DNA from: Prauserella aidingensis | Lineage (GTDB): Bacteria; Actinomycetota; Actinomycetes; Mycobacteriales; Pseudonocardiaceae | Assembly (NCBI RefSeq): GCF_024171865.1 | Contig: NZ_JAMTCN010000022.1 | Span: forward strand, 1-64,000 | Length of the DNA stretch: 64,000 nucleotides | Direction: 5' to 3' | Part shown: piece by piece, positions 31,172 through 41,758 of the stretch | How the letters are laid out: each line of letters opens with the position of its first letter | Position numbering within the stretch: position 1 is the stretch's first letter | The notes under the pieces: model-generated | The model's database searches: none | Told to the model about the DNA's origin: nothing | The model's input: only the letters and a program-made list of their open reading frames with translations | Translations under genes and position numbers: made by a program

Positions 31172-31909
31172 ATGCCCGACGCGATCTTCGCCGACCCACG
31201 CCTCGCAACCCTCTACGACACGTTCGACGGCCCTCGCGACGACATCCCGCTCTACGTGGCCATCGCCGATGAGCTGGGCGCCCGCCGCGTGCTCGACGTC
31301 GGCTGCGGTACCGGCGAGCCGGCCGTGGCGCTGGCGGCGGGTCGGGAGGTCGTCGGCGTCGACCCGGCGGAGGCGTCGCTGGACATCGCGCGCGGCAAGA
31401 GCACCGACGTCACGTGGCTCTGCGGAAGTGCCGACGTGGTGCCCGCGCAGCTGCCGGAGTTCCGCGCCGATCTCGCCGTGATGACCGGCAACGTCGCGCA
31501 GGTGTTCCTCACCGACGAGGACTGGCACCGCACGCTCGGCGCTATCCACGACGCGCTCCGACCGGGCGGTCACCTCGCATTCGAGACACGCCGCCCGGAG
31601 GCACGCGCGTGGGAACGCTGGTCGCAGGCTCCGGCCGTGACCCGCGACGTGCCGGGGGTCGGCACCGTGACCGGACAGCTCACGGTTACCGACGTCGACC
31701 TGCCGCTGGTGTCGTTCCGGCACATGTATCGCTTCCCGGACGGCACCACACTGGCCTCGGACTCGACCCTGCGGTTCCGCGACCACGACGAGATCACCAC
31801 GAGCCTGCACTCCGCGGGGTTCGACGTCACCGACGTTCGCGACGCGCCCGATCGCCCCGGCATGGAGTACGTCTTCGTCACACAACGTGCAGACATCCCG
31901 GAGCCATAA
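31172..31909 (+). CDS. Class I SAM-dependent methyltransferase
   Basis: This 245-residue protein has motif I RRVLDVGCGTGEPAVALAA near residue 38, then VVGVDPAEASLDIAR, FRADLAVMTGNVAQVF and PGGHLAFETRRPEARAWERW. This fits ubiquinone/menaquinone-type and small-molecule methyltransferases; the acceptor is unknown. I chose the ATG at 31172. It is divergent from the LLM gene and converges on pckG, with a palindromic terminator between. Confidence 0.88.
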   Translation: MPDAIFADPRLATLYDTFDGPRDDIPLYVAIADELGARRVLDVGCGTGEPAVALAAGREVVGVDPAEASLDIARGKSTDVTWLCGSADVVPAQLPEFRADLAVMTGNVAQVFLTDEDWHRTLGAIHDALRPGGHLAFETRRPEARAWERWSQAPAVTRDVPGVGTVTGQLTVTDVDLPLVSFRHMYRFPDGTTLASDSTLRFRDHDEITTSLHSAGFDVTDVRDAPDRPGMEYVFVTQRADIPEP

Positions 31910-31940
31910 AAGCCCCCAAGGGCACTGCCCTTGGGGGCTT
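31910..31940. repeat. Dispersed palindromic repeat, copy 2, acting as bidirectional terminator
   Basis: Perfect 15-bp arms, aagcccccaagggca and tgcccttgggggctt, around a single C. It begins right at the methyltransferase stop and lies 39 bp from the pckG stop. It is a short, loopless version of the longer family. Confidence 0.85.
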
Positions 31941-31978
31941 GAAGGGGGTGACGGTGGTCGTCACCGCCTGTTACGGGG

Positions 31979-33808
<1,830 letters not shown>

Positions 33809-34267
33809 CTCTTCTCCTGTCTTCGACGACAAGAGCCCACACCGAACTTCAGCGTCCTGGTGCGGGCTCCGTTGCCGGCGACCGAAATGGCTTCACACAC
33901 CGCGGCCAAGCGGTGCGTGCGTTTCTTGGGGATTCCCAGAGACTAACGGCCGTATTGCGCCTTCAGGCAGGTCAGCGCTGTCGGTTCTCTCACAAGAACG
34001 ATCAGGGAATCGATTCAGTTGCAGCCGATCGGCCGAGTTGAAGGATGACTTTCGCCAGGTAGAAGCGGTGAACGCCGACGAAAAGGGCCGCGAACAACTC
34101 CGACCCGACGCCACATCGGACGTCGGGCCGGAGAAAGCCGTGGACACGCGCGGAAATGCCGCCACAGAGCCGACAATCCTCACCCGATCGGAGCAAATCC
34201 ATCGTTGCGCCGCCGATCCGGCGAGGTGGACCCACCCGTCAGCTCCGTGCGGGGGAGCCGCTGCCGG
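33809..34267. other. Intergenic region upstream of pckG
   Basis: 459 bp without a gene. The pckG promoter and leader lie at its left. The middle (33880-34060) is only moderately GC-rich and shows no ORF with good codon bias. It also carries the downstream end of the EF-hand-like gene (stop at 34268). Confidence 0.5.
33833..33869 (-). promoter_or_regulatory. Hairpin in the pckG leader
   Basis: gagcccacacc (33833-33843) and ggtgcgggctc (33859-33869) pair over 11 bp with one mismatch. The stem lies about 25 bp upstream of the start codon, next to the ribosome site, and could affect translation or be an operator. Confidence 0.4.
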
Positions 34268-34978
34268 TCAGTTCTGGCTGATCCACTGGCCGGTGGCCGA
34301 GTCGATCTTCGCCACACCCTCGACGCCTGCCCCTGCCGAAGCGCCCTCGCCCCACGGGTCGGCCGCCTCGGGGGCACGCGCGGCACCGGACGTGCCGCCG
34401 TAGCCACCGCCGGACCCTTCGGTCTCGGTCCACTCGCCGTCGCCGTCGCTCTCGAGCACGACCTCGTTGCCGTGCTCGTCGATGACCACGGCGATGTCCG
34501 CCTCGCCGTCACCGTCCGCGTCGGTGAAGGCGATCGTCTTGCCGTCCTCGGTCTCGACGATGGCGGTGTCGTTCGTGCCGTCCTCGTTGGTGTCGATCGT
34601 CGCCGGTCCGACTTCGACATCCCCCTCACCCAGGTCGGCGGTGATCATGCCGCCGGCACCGGCGTCCGTCTCGGGCGGCGCGTCGTCGGCGGAGCCTCCG
34701 CCCATCTCGATCCACTGCCCGCTGGACTCGTCGTACTTCGCCTCGACGGTCACGTTGCGGTCGGAATCCGCCGCCGCGTACTGGTCGGCGTCGCCGTCGC
34801 CGTCGGTGTCGACGAACAGCTGAGCCGAACCGTCCTCGTGCTCGATGAGCGCGGCGTCGTAGACGCCGTCACCGTTGACGTCCTGGTTCAGCTCGGCCGT
34901 GTACTCCTCACCGTCGACCGTCACCGTCATCTCTTCGGTGGTGGCCGTGGTGTCAGCGCTTCCGTCGTCGACCCACAC
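34268..34978 (-). CDS. Acidic protein with repeated EF-hand-like DxDxDG loops
   Basis: This 236-residue, strongly acidic protein has four Ca-binding-like loops at residues 33-41 (DVNGDGVYD), 57-65 (DTDGDGDAD), 129-137 (DTNEDGTND) and 153-161 (DADGDGEAD). They form two modules with loops 24 residues apart. No signal peptide or membrane helix is seen. It resembles actinobacterial DxDxDG-repeat proteins of unknown role and would be expected to bind Ca2+. The GTG at 34978 follows GGGGGAG. The C-terminal ~55 residues are Gly-rich. Confidence 0.75.
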   Translation of the reverse strand: MWVDDGSADTTATTEEMTVTVDGEEYTAELNQDVNGDGVYDAALIEHEDGSAQLFVDTDGDGDADQYAAADSDRNVTVEAKYDESSGQWIEMGGGSADDAPPETDAGAGGMITADLGEGDVEVGPATIDTNEDGTNDTAIVETEDGKTIAFTDADGDGEADIAVVIDEHGNEVVLESDGDGEWTETEGSGGGYGGTSGAARAPEAADPWGEGASAGAGVEGVAKIDSATGQWISQN

Positions 34979-35157
34979 TGCAAACTCCCCCTAGCTCAGG
35001 GCTGATGATCCTTTCGGCACCCGCCGGCCGCGCCGCGGACTCCCACGGCGATCACCGGCCTCCCCGGTGCTCCCGCCTTGCGCGGGTCTTGTCAGTGGGA
35101 CTCACGGTATGCCGGTTCGGTTCCCGCCACCAGACACCAGGGCCCGAACGCCGGACG

Positions 35158-37023
35158 TCATTCCTGTTCGCCGCCCCGGGGCCGGTCCCGTAGCGCCCGG
35201 ATCCGCCCCAGCAGCGTCTCGGCACGCTCCCGCCCGTCCGCGAGGTCCTTGACCCGCTTCGTCGCGACGGCGAGCTTCTGCTTGCGTTCCTGGGCGTCCA
35301 TCTTGATGCTCTTGTCGACCTCTTTGAGCTCGGCCTCGATCGACTCGATCCGCCTGCTCAACGCCTCGTCGAGCGCCAGTGACAACTGCTGTTCCGCCTC
35401 GATGAGCTGCTCGGACACGAGCTGGTCGAGCGTGGAGCGGGCGTCGGCGATCGACTCGACGAGCCACTGCTTCGAGTGCTGCTTGTCGGCCGAGTGCCTG
35501 CGCGTCCTGCCGACCCACCAGCCCGCGCCGAGACCGACGACGACCGTCGCGGGCAGCACGATCGGGTTGAACAGCGCGAACCCCGCCAGCGGCGCGGCCG
35601 CCAGTTTCGCCGCGCCGGCACCGCTGGTCAGACCCATGAACACCAGCAGCTTGTCCTCCGCCGACGACGGGCGCTTGTCAGGCGGCCGCAGCTCCACCGG
35701 CGGCGTCACCCCGCGCAGGAACTGCGACCGGATGACGGCCAGCTCCTCCTCGGAGAACAGCTCCGCCAGCGTCGCGTCGGCGACCTGGTTGAGCCGATGC
35801 GCCAGCATCGCCGAGATGTGCTGCGACGACGCCTGCAACACGGCGTCGACCTGTGCGGGCAGGTCCTTCAGGTCCTGTCGCCGCGCCCCGTCGATCTCCT
35901 GGCGGAACCGGGCCTGAGCATCCCGCATCCGCCGCGCCGACTCGTGCGTCAGATCGCTGCGGGCGCGCTGGATCTCCCCGCGCAGCTTGAGCTGCCACCC
36001 CCGCGTCGACGAACGACGCGCGGCGGTCAACTCGTCCCGGCGGGCACGCAGCGCGGCGGCCTCGTCCTCGCCGGACGTCAGGGCTCGCTGGTCGGCGACC
36101 GCCTTCGCCTGCCGCTCCGACAAGGCCGTGGCCAGGGAGCGCATCGTGTTCGCCTCGGACAGCATCGCCGCCCTGCCGACGAGCGTCTCCTGCAGGGCGC
36201 CCTGCAGCTCGGCGACCCCCGACTTCTCGCGCAGCGTCACCGCGGCCTGTTCGTTCGGCGCCTTCGCGGCCATCTCGAACATGCGCGCCGACACCGCGTG
36301 GAACGGTGCCTCGGCGAACCTGGGCGCGTGTTCGGCCAGCAGCCTGCGGTCGGCGTCGAGGATCTCCCGCCAGCCCCGGAACTGGTCGGTCTTGGCGAGC
36401 ACGAACAGCACGGTCTCGACGCGGTCGCTCATCTCGGACAGGAACCGCAGCTCGCTCGACGTGAACGGGGCGGACGCGTCGACGACGAACAGCAGTGCCG
36501 TCGCGTTGGCCGCAGCCTCCATCGCGAGGTCGGCGTGGCCCGCGTCCAATCCGCCGACGCCGGGCGTGTCGACCACCGTGATGCGCTCCAGCAGCGGCAC
36601 CGGGCCGTCGACCTGCACGTATCGCGGCGGCAGCTGCCCCGCGGGCAGTTCACGGGACGCGGAGGACCACGCGGGCAGTTCCTCCATCGGGAACCCCACC
36701 GGTGCGAGCTGCCCCGGGTAGCACGCCTTGGCGGACCACTCGTCGGCGTGATCGAAGACCAGGTACGTCGACGTCGCGACCTCGGCGTCGACCGGCGAGA
36801 GCCCCGGCGCCGCCAGCACGGCGTTGACCAGCGAACTCTTGCCCCGGTTCGTCTCGCCGACCACCACGACCGTCGGCTTGGCCGCAGCCGCCTTGCGCTG
36901 CTGTTCCACCCAGTCGGCGGACTCGGGGGCCTCGCCGCGCAGCAGCGTGAGCAGCGACTCCCGCGCCTGCTTCACCTGCGCGGGCAGCCCTGCCTTGCCG
37001 AGCGAACGTGTGGATGCCGTCAC
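35158..37023 (-). CDS. Dynamin-like GTPase B with membrane hairpin
   Basis: This 621-residue bacterial dynamin-like protein has G1 VVVVGETNRGKSSLVNA (~50-66), G3 VVDTPGVGGLD and G4 LAKTD. A long helical stalk with coiled coils follows (RARRDELTAARRSSTRGWQL; DAQERKQKLAVATKRVKDLA). A hydrophobic stretch (AAAPLAGFALFNPIVLPATV, continuing to GLGAGWWVG) resembles a membrane paddle or hairpin. It would remodel or tether membrane on GTP binding. The GTG at 37023 is preceded by 33 bp after the GrpE-like gene. Last gene of the dynamin operon. Confidence 0.88.
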   Translation of the reverse strand: MTASTRSLGKAGLPAQVKQARESLLTLLRGEAPESADWVEQQRKAAAAKPTVVVVGETNRGKSSLVNAVLAAPGLSPVDAEVATSTYLVFDHADEWSAKACYPGQLAPVGFPMEELPAWSSASRELPAGQLPPRYVQVDGPVPLLERITVVDTPGVGGLDAGHADLAMEAAANATALLFVVDASAPFTSSELRFLSEMSDRVETVLFVLAKTDQFRGWREILDADRRLLAEHAPRFAEAPFHAVSARMFEMAAKAPNEQAAVTLREKSGVAELQGALQETLVGRAAMLSEANTMRSLATALSERQAKAVADQRALTSGEDEAAALRARRDELTAARRSSTRGWQLKLRGEIQRARSDLTHESARRMRDAQARFRQEIDGARRQDLKDLPAQVDAVLQASSQHISAMLAHRLNQVADATLAELFSEEELAVIRSQFLRGVTPPVELRPPDKRPSSAEDKLLVFMGLTSGAGAAKLAAAPLAGFALFNPIVLPATVVVGLGAGWWVGRTRRHSADKQHSKQWLVESIADARSTLDQLVSEQLIEAEQQLSLALDEALSRRIESIEAELKEVDKSIKMDAQERKQKLAVATKRVKDLADGRERAETLLGRIRALRDRPRGGEQE

Positions 37024-37056
37024 AGCGCGCAGCCTATCGGGGACCGGCCACCGGGA

Positions 37057-37458
37057 TCAGCGACGCGTGTACACGGTGACGACGGGTGCGCGCAGCAGCC
37101 GGTCGTGGTCGACGAAGCCGGGCACCTCGGTCTCGGCGACCGTGCCTTCCAGCCGGGCCTCGTCGGTGCGCACGGCACCGCCCGCCTCGTGTTGCGCCGG
37201 GTCGAACCGCGCGCCGTCGGGCCGCAACGCGTGCACGCCGATGGCCGCGAGCCCCTTCTCGATGCGCTCGGCGACGCCGTCGCTGTGCGCACGGTCCATG
37301 GCGTACAGACAGAGCTGGATCAGCGCCTGGCGGTCGGCCAGTGCCTGCTCCGGCTCGATGCCGCTGGCGAGTGCTACTGGGTCCACATCGCATTCCGACG
37401 CGCTACGCGCCGGTACGGTTCCCTCGTCCCCGATCCCGTCGGCCACTCGGTCGCCCAC
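37057..37458 (-). CDS. GrpE-like protein between two dynamin genes
   Basis: This 133-residue protein carries the GrpE signature: GVHALRPDGARFDPAQHEAG and GTVAETEVPGFVDHDRLLRA, corresponding to the GrpE beta-domain (GVxxxxPxGxxFDPxxHEA ... Gxxxxxxx-G-Y/F-xxxxxxLRPAxV). It lacks the long paired coiled-coil N-terminus of true GrpE; only a short helix precedes. GrpE normally exchanges nucleotide on DnaK, yet no Hsp70 gene is adjacent. The GTG at 37458 is 3 nt after the dynamin A stop. Confidence 0.75.
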   Translation of the reverse strand: MGDRVADGIGDEGTVPARSASECDVDPVALASGIEPEQALADRQALIQLCLYAMDRAHSDGVAERIEKGLAAIGVHALRPDGARFDPAQHEAGGAVRTDEARLEGTVAETEVPGFVDHDRLLRAPVVTVYTRR

Positions 37459-37461
37459 GGG

Positions 37462-39351
37462 TCACCGGCCCTGTCGGCCGGGTCCCGCCGTGTGCGGAGG
37501 CGCGGCACCGGGACGGCCCGGCTGCGGCGGCGCCGATTGCGTGCGCGCCGGCTGTCGGGGAGCCCGTTGCGGGTGTGCCGGCTGAGGCGGAGGCGGTTGT
37601 GGGGGAGGCGGCTGTGGGGGAGCCGCCGGACGTGGCTGGGCGGCGGGACGAGGACCACCGGGCCGCGCGCCGGCGGCCGGCGCCTCGCCACCTCCCGCGG
37701 AGGCGGCACCGGCCTGGCTCGCCCGGGTCTTGAGCCGCTGCCACATCAGGAAGTACGCCCTGTGCACCACGTGCGCCACGCGGGCCTGGGCAGGCGTGGC
37801 ACCGAACGACGCGAACGACCGCCACCAGCCCGCGCGCTCCAGCGCGAACGACGACAGGTCCTCGGCCGACGCGCCGGGCATGCCGAGCTGGGAGTCGACC
37901 TCGGCGCTGCTGCCGACCCGCAGTACCTCGTCGGTCAGGTCCTGCGGCATGTCGACAGCACCGGACGTCACCAGCGTCAACGCCTCGAGCAGGCGCAGCT
38001 GGTGCGCCTCGGGCCGGGCGAGCAGCATCTCGATCGCGTCGTGCACCCGCTGTCGTTCCGCCTGGTCACCGGACTGGTGGGCGAACGCCGTGATCGAAGC
38101 CAGCGCCGCGGCGGCCTTGATGCCGTCGGCGCGCGCGGCGAACACGGTCGACAACCGCCGGTGCACCGCATCGAGCCCCGAGACGTCGAGCAGCCGCCGG
38201 TGCAGCGCACCGACCGTGATCCGCTCGTCCTCACGGATGATCTCGATCGCACGCCGGATGCCGAACAGGTCGAGCTTCTCCAGCAGACGCACCCGCACGC
38301 CCGCCGGAACGGCGCACTCCCACGAGGTGAAGATGTCGGCCGAGACGAGCATGACCTCCAGGTCGCCGTCGTCGAGGCCCGCGAGGGTACGGAGGGCATC
38401 GGCCTCGGTGCCGGTGAACGCCCCGGTCTCCGTCGACTCGGCGAGCAGGCCGATCACCGGCAGCACGTCGGCCACACGCGGCCGCAGCAGGCTCGCCTGC
38501 TTCTCGGCGAGCTTCGTCGCGGCGGCCCACACGTCGCCGTCGGCGCCGTCGACCGACTCCGGCGGGATCGTGTCGGCCTTGTTCAGCACCGCGATGGCGT
38601 TGACAGGGCCTGCCTCGCGACTCGCCGTCGCCGCGGTGAACGCCGCGAGGGCCTGCTGGTCGTCGGCCCGGATGCCCTGCGTCACGACGTACAGCACGGC
38701 CTCCGCGCCGACCAGCGCACTGCGGGACGTCTCGTCGAGCGTGTCGGCGTCCTCCGAGAACTCGGCGTCCTCCGAGGACCCGCCGTCGCCGGGCTGTGCG
38801 GGCTGTTCGACGGCGTCGTCGTCATCGTCGTCGGTGAGCGAACCGCTGAGTCGGGTCGCGCCGAGCGCCCGCTGCGTACGCGCCACCGACGACGTGTCGA
38901 GCGACCCCAACCCCGGGGTGTCGATCACGGTCATGTCCCGCAGCACGGCGTTCGTCAGGTACGCCTCGATGTGCGACACCCGGTCGATGTCGACGCCCAA
39001 CTCCGCCGGGATCCCGCCGTCGGGCGCAAACGGTTGCACCTGCTTGGTGCCGTCGGTGAACACGACCTCGATGCGGTCGACCGTGCCGTACTGGAACCGC
39101 GTGACCAGCCTCGTGCACTCGCCGACGGCCGTGGGCGCCACGCGCCTCCCGATCAACGCGTTGACCAGCGTCGACTTGCCGGACTTGATCCGCCCGGCGA
39201 CCGCGACCTGCAGCGGCGCCTCGAGCCTGCGCAGCACCTCGGTGAAGCCCGCCGCCGTGCGCGGGGACACCTGACCGCGCAGCCGGTTGCACAGATCCGC
39301 CACCGACTCCGAAAGCGGGCCGGCCGGTCTGCCTTCACCTGCCGCCGTCAT
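37462..39351 (-). CDS. Dynamin-like GTPase A
   Basis: This 629-residue protein has G1 VAVAGRIKSGKSTLVNALIG (~45-64), G3 TVIDTPGLGSLDTSSVARTQ and G4 IAVLNKAD. An acidic insertion of consecutive Asp residues and SEDAEFSEDADTLDE lies after G3. The C-terminal ~80 residues are Pro/Gln/Ala-rich, probably disordered. I set the start at ATG 39351, 4-5 nt after GGGGG; upstream codons to 39426 are not supported. It is upstream of the GrpE-like gene and dynamin B, and divergent from a histidine kinase. Confidence 0.87.
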   Translation of the reverse strand: MTAAGEGRPAGPLSESVADLCNRLRGQVSPRTAAGFTEVLRRLEAPLQVAVAGRIKSGKSTLVNALIGRRVAPTAVGECTRLVTRFQYGTVDRIEVVFTDGTKQVQPFAPDGGIPAELGVDIDRVSHIEAYLTNAVLRDMTVIDTPGLGSLDTSSVARTQRALGATRLSGSLTDDDDDDAVEQPAQPGDGGSSEDAEFSEDADTLDETSRSALVGAEAVLYVVTQGIRADDQQALAAFTAATASREAGPVNAIAVLNKADTIPPESVDGADGDVWAAATKLAEKQASLLRPRVADVLPVIGLLAESTETGAFTGTEADALRTLAGLDDGDLEVMLVSADIFTSWECAVPAGVRVRLLEKLDLFGIRRAIEIIREDERITVGALHRRLLDVSGLDAVHRRLSTVFAARADGIKAAAALASITAFAHQSGDQAERQRVHDAIEMLLARPEAHQLRLLEALTLVTSGAVDMPQDLTDEVLRVGSSAEVDSQLGMPGASAEDLSSFALERAGWWRSFASFGATPAQARVAHVVHRAYFLMWQRLKTRASQAGAASAGGGEAPAAGARPGGPRPAAQPRPAAPPQPPPPQPPPPQPAHPQRAPRQPARTQSAPPQPGRPGAAPPHTAGPGRQGR

Positions 39352-39595
39352 CGAACCCCCTGCCGGCCGTACCTGCCACCGCTGCTTGCGGGCACATCCT
39401 CCCACCCGGCCGCCCGCCCCGACCACCGCGGACGCGGGGACACGCCGGTGACGAACCGGACATCACGCCCGGAAGCGCCCGTCGCGCGGGGAGCGCGTCG
39501 TCCCGAGCGTGCTCCCGGGCGTCATCCCCCGCGACGACCCCGTGTGCGACCTCGGGGCGACGCGCGGGCACACCGTCGCCACCTACCGTGGGCGA

Positions 39596-40975
39596 GTGCG
39601 CCGGATCAGTCTCTGGATGAGGGCCCACCCCGCGGTGGGCGACAGCCTCATCGCCATCGTGTTGCTGGCACTCGACGTGCTGATCTACGGCCTGTTCGTG
39701 GCCTTTCCCGCGCCGGACGTCGCCACCCCGCCGTGGTACCTCGGCCTGCCGCTGATCGTGATCCTGCTGGGCGTCGTCCCACTGCGGCGCAAGTACCCGC
39801 TGGTCATGGCGTACTGGGTGCTCGTCTGGACGGTCCCGTACGTCGCCTCCGGGTTCGGCGACGTCGCGTTCAGCGTGGCCGTGGTCAGCTGCATCGCGCT
39901 GTACACGGTCGTGGTCTACAGCGGCCGCAAGCAGGCCGCGATCTACACCGCGTTGACGCTGGCCGTGAGCCTGGTGCACCAGGCGCTCCAGTACCCCGAC
40001 GACTGGATCGTCAACACGGTGACCGTCGTGCTGGCGCTGGCGCTGTGCTGGGTGCTGGGCGAGTTCGTCGGCGCGCGGCGCGCGTACCAGGCGGAGGTCG
40101 AGGCGCGGCTGCACCTGTTGGAGAACGAACGCCACCAGGCCACGCGCATCGCCGTCGCCGAGGAACGCGAACGCATCGCCCGCGAGCTGCACGACGTCGT
40201 GGCGCACGCCGTCAGCGTGATCGTGGTGCACGCCGACGGCGCATCCTTCGCGGTGCGCAGAGACCCCGACCTGGCGGAACGTGCGATCGGCACCATCTCC
40301 GACACGGGCCGCAGCGCGCTGAGCGAACTGCGGCGGCTGCTGGCGATCCTGCGTGACGACACGTCCGACGACGGCGGTGACGAACAGAGCGGTGTCGGCG
40401 GGGAAGGGGCACGGACCCCGCAGCCGACGGCGGCCGACCTCGTCGAGCTGGCCGAGCGCATCGAGACGGCCGGGCTGACGGTGCGACTCGACCTGGACGA
40501 GGGCATCGACGACCTGCCCGCAGGGGTGTCGCTCGGCGTGTACCGGATCGTCCAGGAGGCACTGACGAACAGCCTCAAACACGCGGGCGTGGGCACGCGC
40601 GCGCAGGTGACGGTGCGTTGGGACCGCGGCGGGGGCGGCGACGGGGGCCGGGACCACGCCGGGTCGGTGCTCATCGAGGTGGAGGACGACGGCGCGGGGC
40701 GCGCGAACCCGGTGCTGGCGGGCGAGGCCGCCGGAGGCGGAACCGCGGGCCGCACCCCGTCGGCGTCGACGTCGGCGTCGGGATCGGGGGCGCCGGGCTC
40801 GTCGGCAGCGTCGGCAGCGTCGGCGACGGGGGCGGAATCGGGGGCGTCGAGCGGGAACGGGCTGATCGGCATGCGGGAACGCACGAACGTCCACGACGGC
40901 ACCCTCACCGCCGGGCCCGCCCCCGGCGGAGGGTGGCGGGTGCGCGCCGAACTCACCGTTAGGTTGGGCGCATGA
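39596..40975 (+). CDS. NarL-type sensor histidine kinase (HisKA_3)
   Basis: This 459-residue kinase has an N-terminal membrane domain of about five hydrophobic helices (residues ~15-155). The dimerisation motif RERIARELHDVVAHAVSVIV carries phospho-acceptor H199. The ATPase region has RIVQEALTNSLKHAG, a VEDDGAG box and NGLIGMRERT. A Ser/Ala/Gly-rich stretch interrupts the ATPase region near the C-terminus. The start at GTG 39596 puts the first helix early; an earlier ATG at 39509 is possible. It pairs with the 40972 regulator (4-bp overlap). Confidence 0.92.
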   Translation: MRRISLWMRAHPAVGDSLIAIVLLALDVLIYGLFVAFPAPDVATPPWYLGLPLIVILLGVVPLRRKYPLVMAYWVLVWTVPYVASGFGDVAFSVAVVSCIALYTVVVYSGRKQAAIYTALTLAVSLVHQALQYPDDWIVNTVTVVLALALCWVLGEFVGARRAYQAEVEARLHLLENERHQATRIAVAEERERIARELHDVVAHAVSVIVVHADGASFAVRRDPDLAERAIGTISDTGRSALSELRRLLAILRDDTSDDGGDEQSGVGGEGARTPQPTAADLVELAERIETAGLTVRLDLDEGIDDLPAGVSLGVYRIVQEALTNSLKHAGVGTRAQVTVRWDRGGGGDGGRDHAGSVLIEVEDDGAGRANPVLAGEAAGGGTAGRTPSASTSASGSGAPGSSAASAASATGAESGASSGNGLIGMRERTNVHDGTLTAGPAPGGGWRVRAELTVRLGA

Positions 40976-41625
40976 TCCGGGTGCTCGTCGTCGACGATCA
41001 GGAACTGATGCGCGTGGGCTTCCGCATGGTGCTCGACGCGTCCGACGGCATCGAGGTCACCGGCGAGGCAGGCAACGGCGAGGAGGCGGTGCGGCTCGCC
41101 GAGGAGCTGGCCCCCGACGTCGTGCTGATGGACGTGCGCATGCCCGTGCTCGACGGCGTCGAGGCGACCCGGCGGATCGTGGCGGCCGCCGGCTCCCGTG
41201 TGCTGGTCATGACGACGTTCGACCTCGACGAGTACGTCTACTCGGCGTTGCAGGCCGGAGCTTCGGGTTTCCTGCTGAAGGACACGCCGCCGGACGACCT
41301 GATCTCGGCGCTGCGGTCGGTGGCGGGCGGCGACGCGGTCGTCTCGCCCGCCGTGACGCGGCGGCTGCTCGACCGCTTCGTCGGCACGGGAGCGATCGCA
41401 CCGCGGGACGAGAGCGCGCTGGAGGCGCTGACCGAACGCGAACGCGAGGTGCTGGTCCACGTCGCGAAAGGGCTGTCGAACACGGAGATCGCGGGGGAGT
41501 TGTTCCTGTCCGAGGCGACCGTCAAGACCCACGTCGGCCGTATACTCACGAAACTCGACCTGCGCGACCGTGTCCAGGCCGTCGTCCTCGCCTACGAGAC
41601 CGGCCTCGCCCGTCCCGGATCCTGA
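40972..41625 (+). CDS. NarL/FixJ family response regulator
   Basis: This 217-residue protein has an N-terminal receiver with phospho-acceptor D54 (VVLMDVRMP) and T/K switch residues (MTTFDLDEY, FLLKDT). The C-terminal LuxR helix-turn-helix (ALTEREREVLVHVAKGLSNT, then EIAGELFLSEATVKTHVGRI) follows a short linker. The cognate kinase overlaps it. Its targets are unknown; the nearest transporter set (43844-45603) is separated by an SDR/TetR pair. Confidence 0.95.
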   Translation: MIRVLVVDDQELMRVGFRMVLDASDGIEVTGEAGNGEEAVRLAEELAPDVVLMDVRMPVLDGVEATRRIVAAAGSRVLVMTTFDLDEYVYSALQAGASGFLLKDTPPDDLISALRSVAGGDAVVSPAVTRRLLDRFVGTGAIAPRDESALEALTEREREVLVHVAKGLSNTEIAGELFLSEATVKTHVGRILTKLDLRDRVQAVVLAYETGLARPGS

Positions 41626-41664
41626 CGCCCGCCGAAAATCTTCCGGAGCGAGCCGTGACTCCAA

Positions 41665-41718
41665 TGCCCCAAGGGCACCTTGGTCGCGTTGAGTGCCACC
41701 AAGGTGCCCTTGGGGGCA
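41665..41718. repeat. Dispersed palindromic repeat, copy 3
   Basis: The left arm, tgccccaagggcaccttggt, and the right arm, accaaggtgcccttggggg then ca, are 20/21 bp and differ by one C. They flank the loop cgcgttgagtgcc. It lies between the response regulator and SDR genes, which converge. Confidence 0.9.
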
Positions 41719-41758
41719 CTGCCGAAACGGGGCGGGGTGGAAAAGTTCCGGGAGGCGG

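Noticed and set aside
35476-40356. A 1626-codon open frame on the + strand antisense to the dynamin operon.
   Set aside because: It overlaps three clear genes on the other strand, has Arg/His/Gln-rich low-complexity translation with no domain, and results from GC-rich third-position bias.
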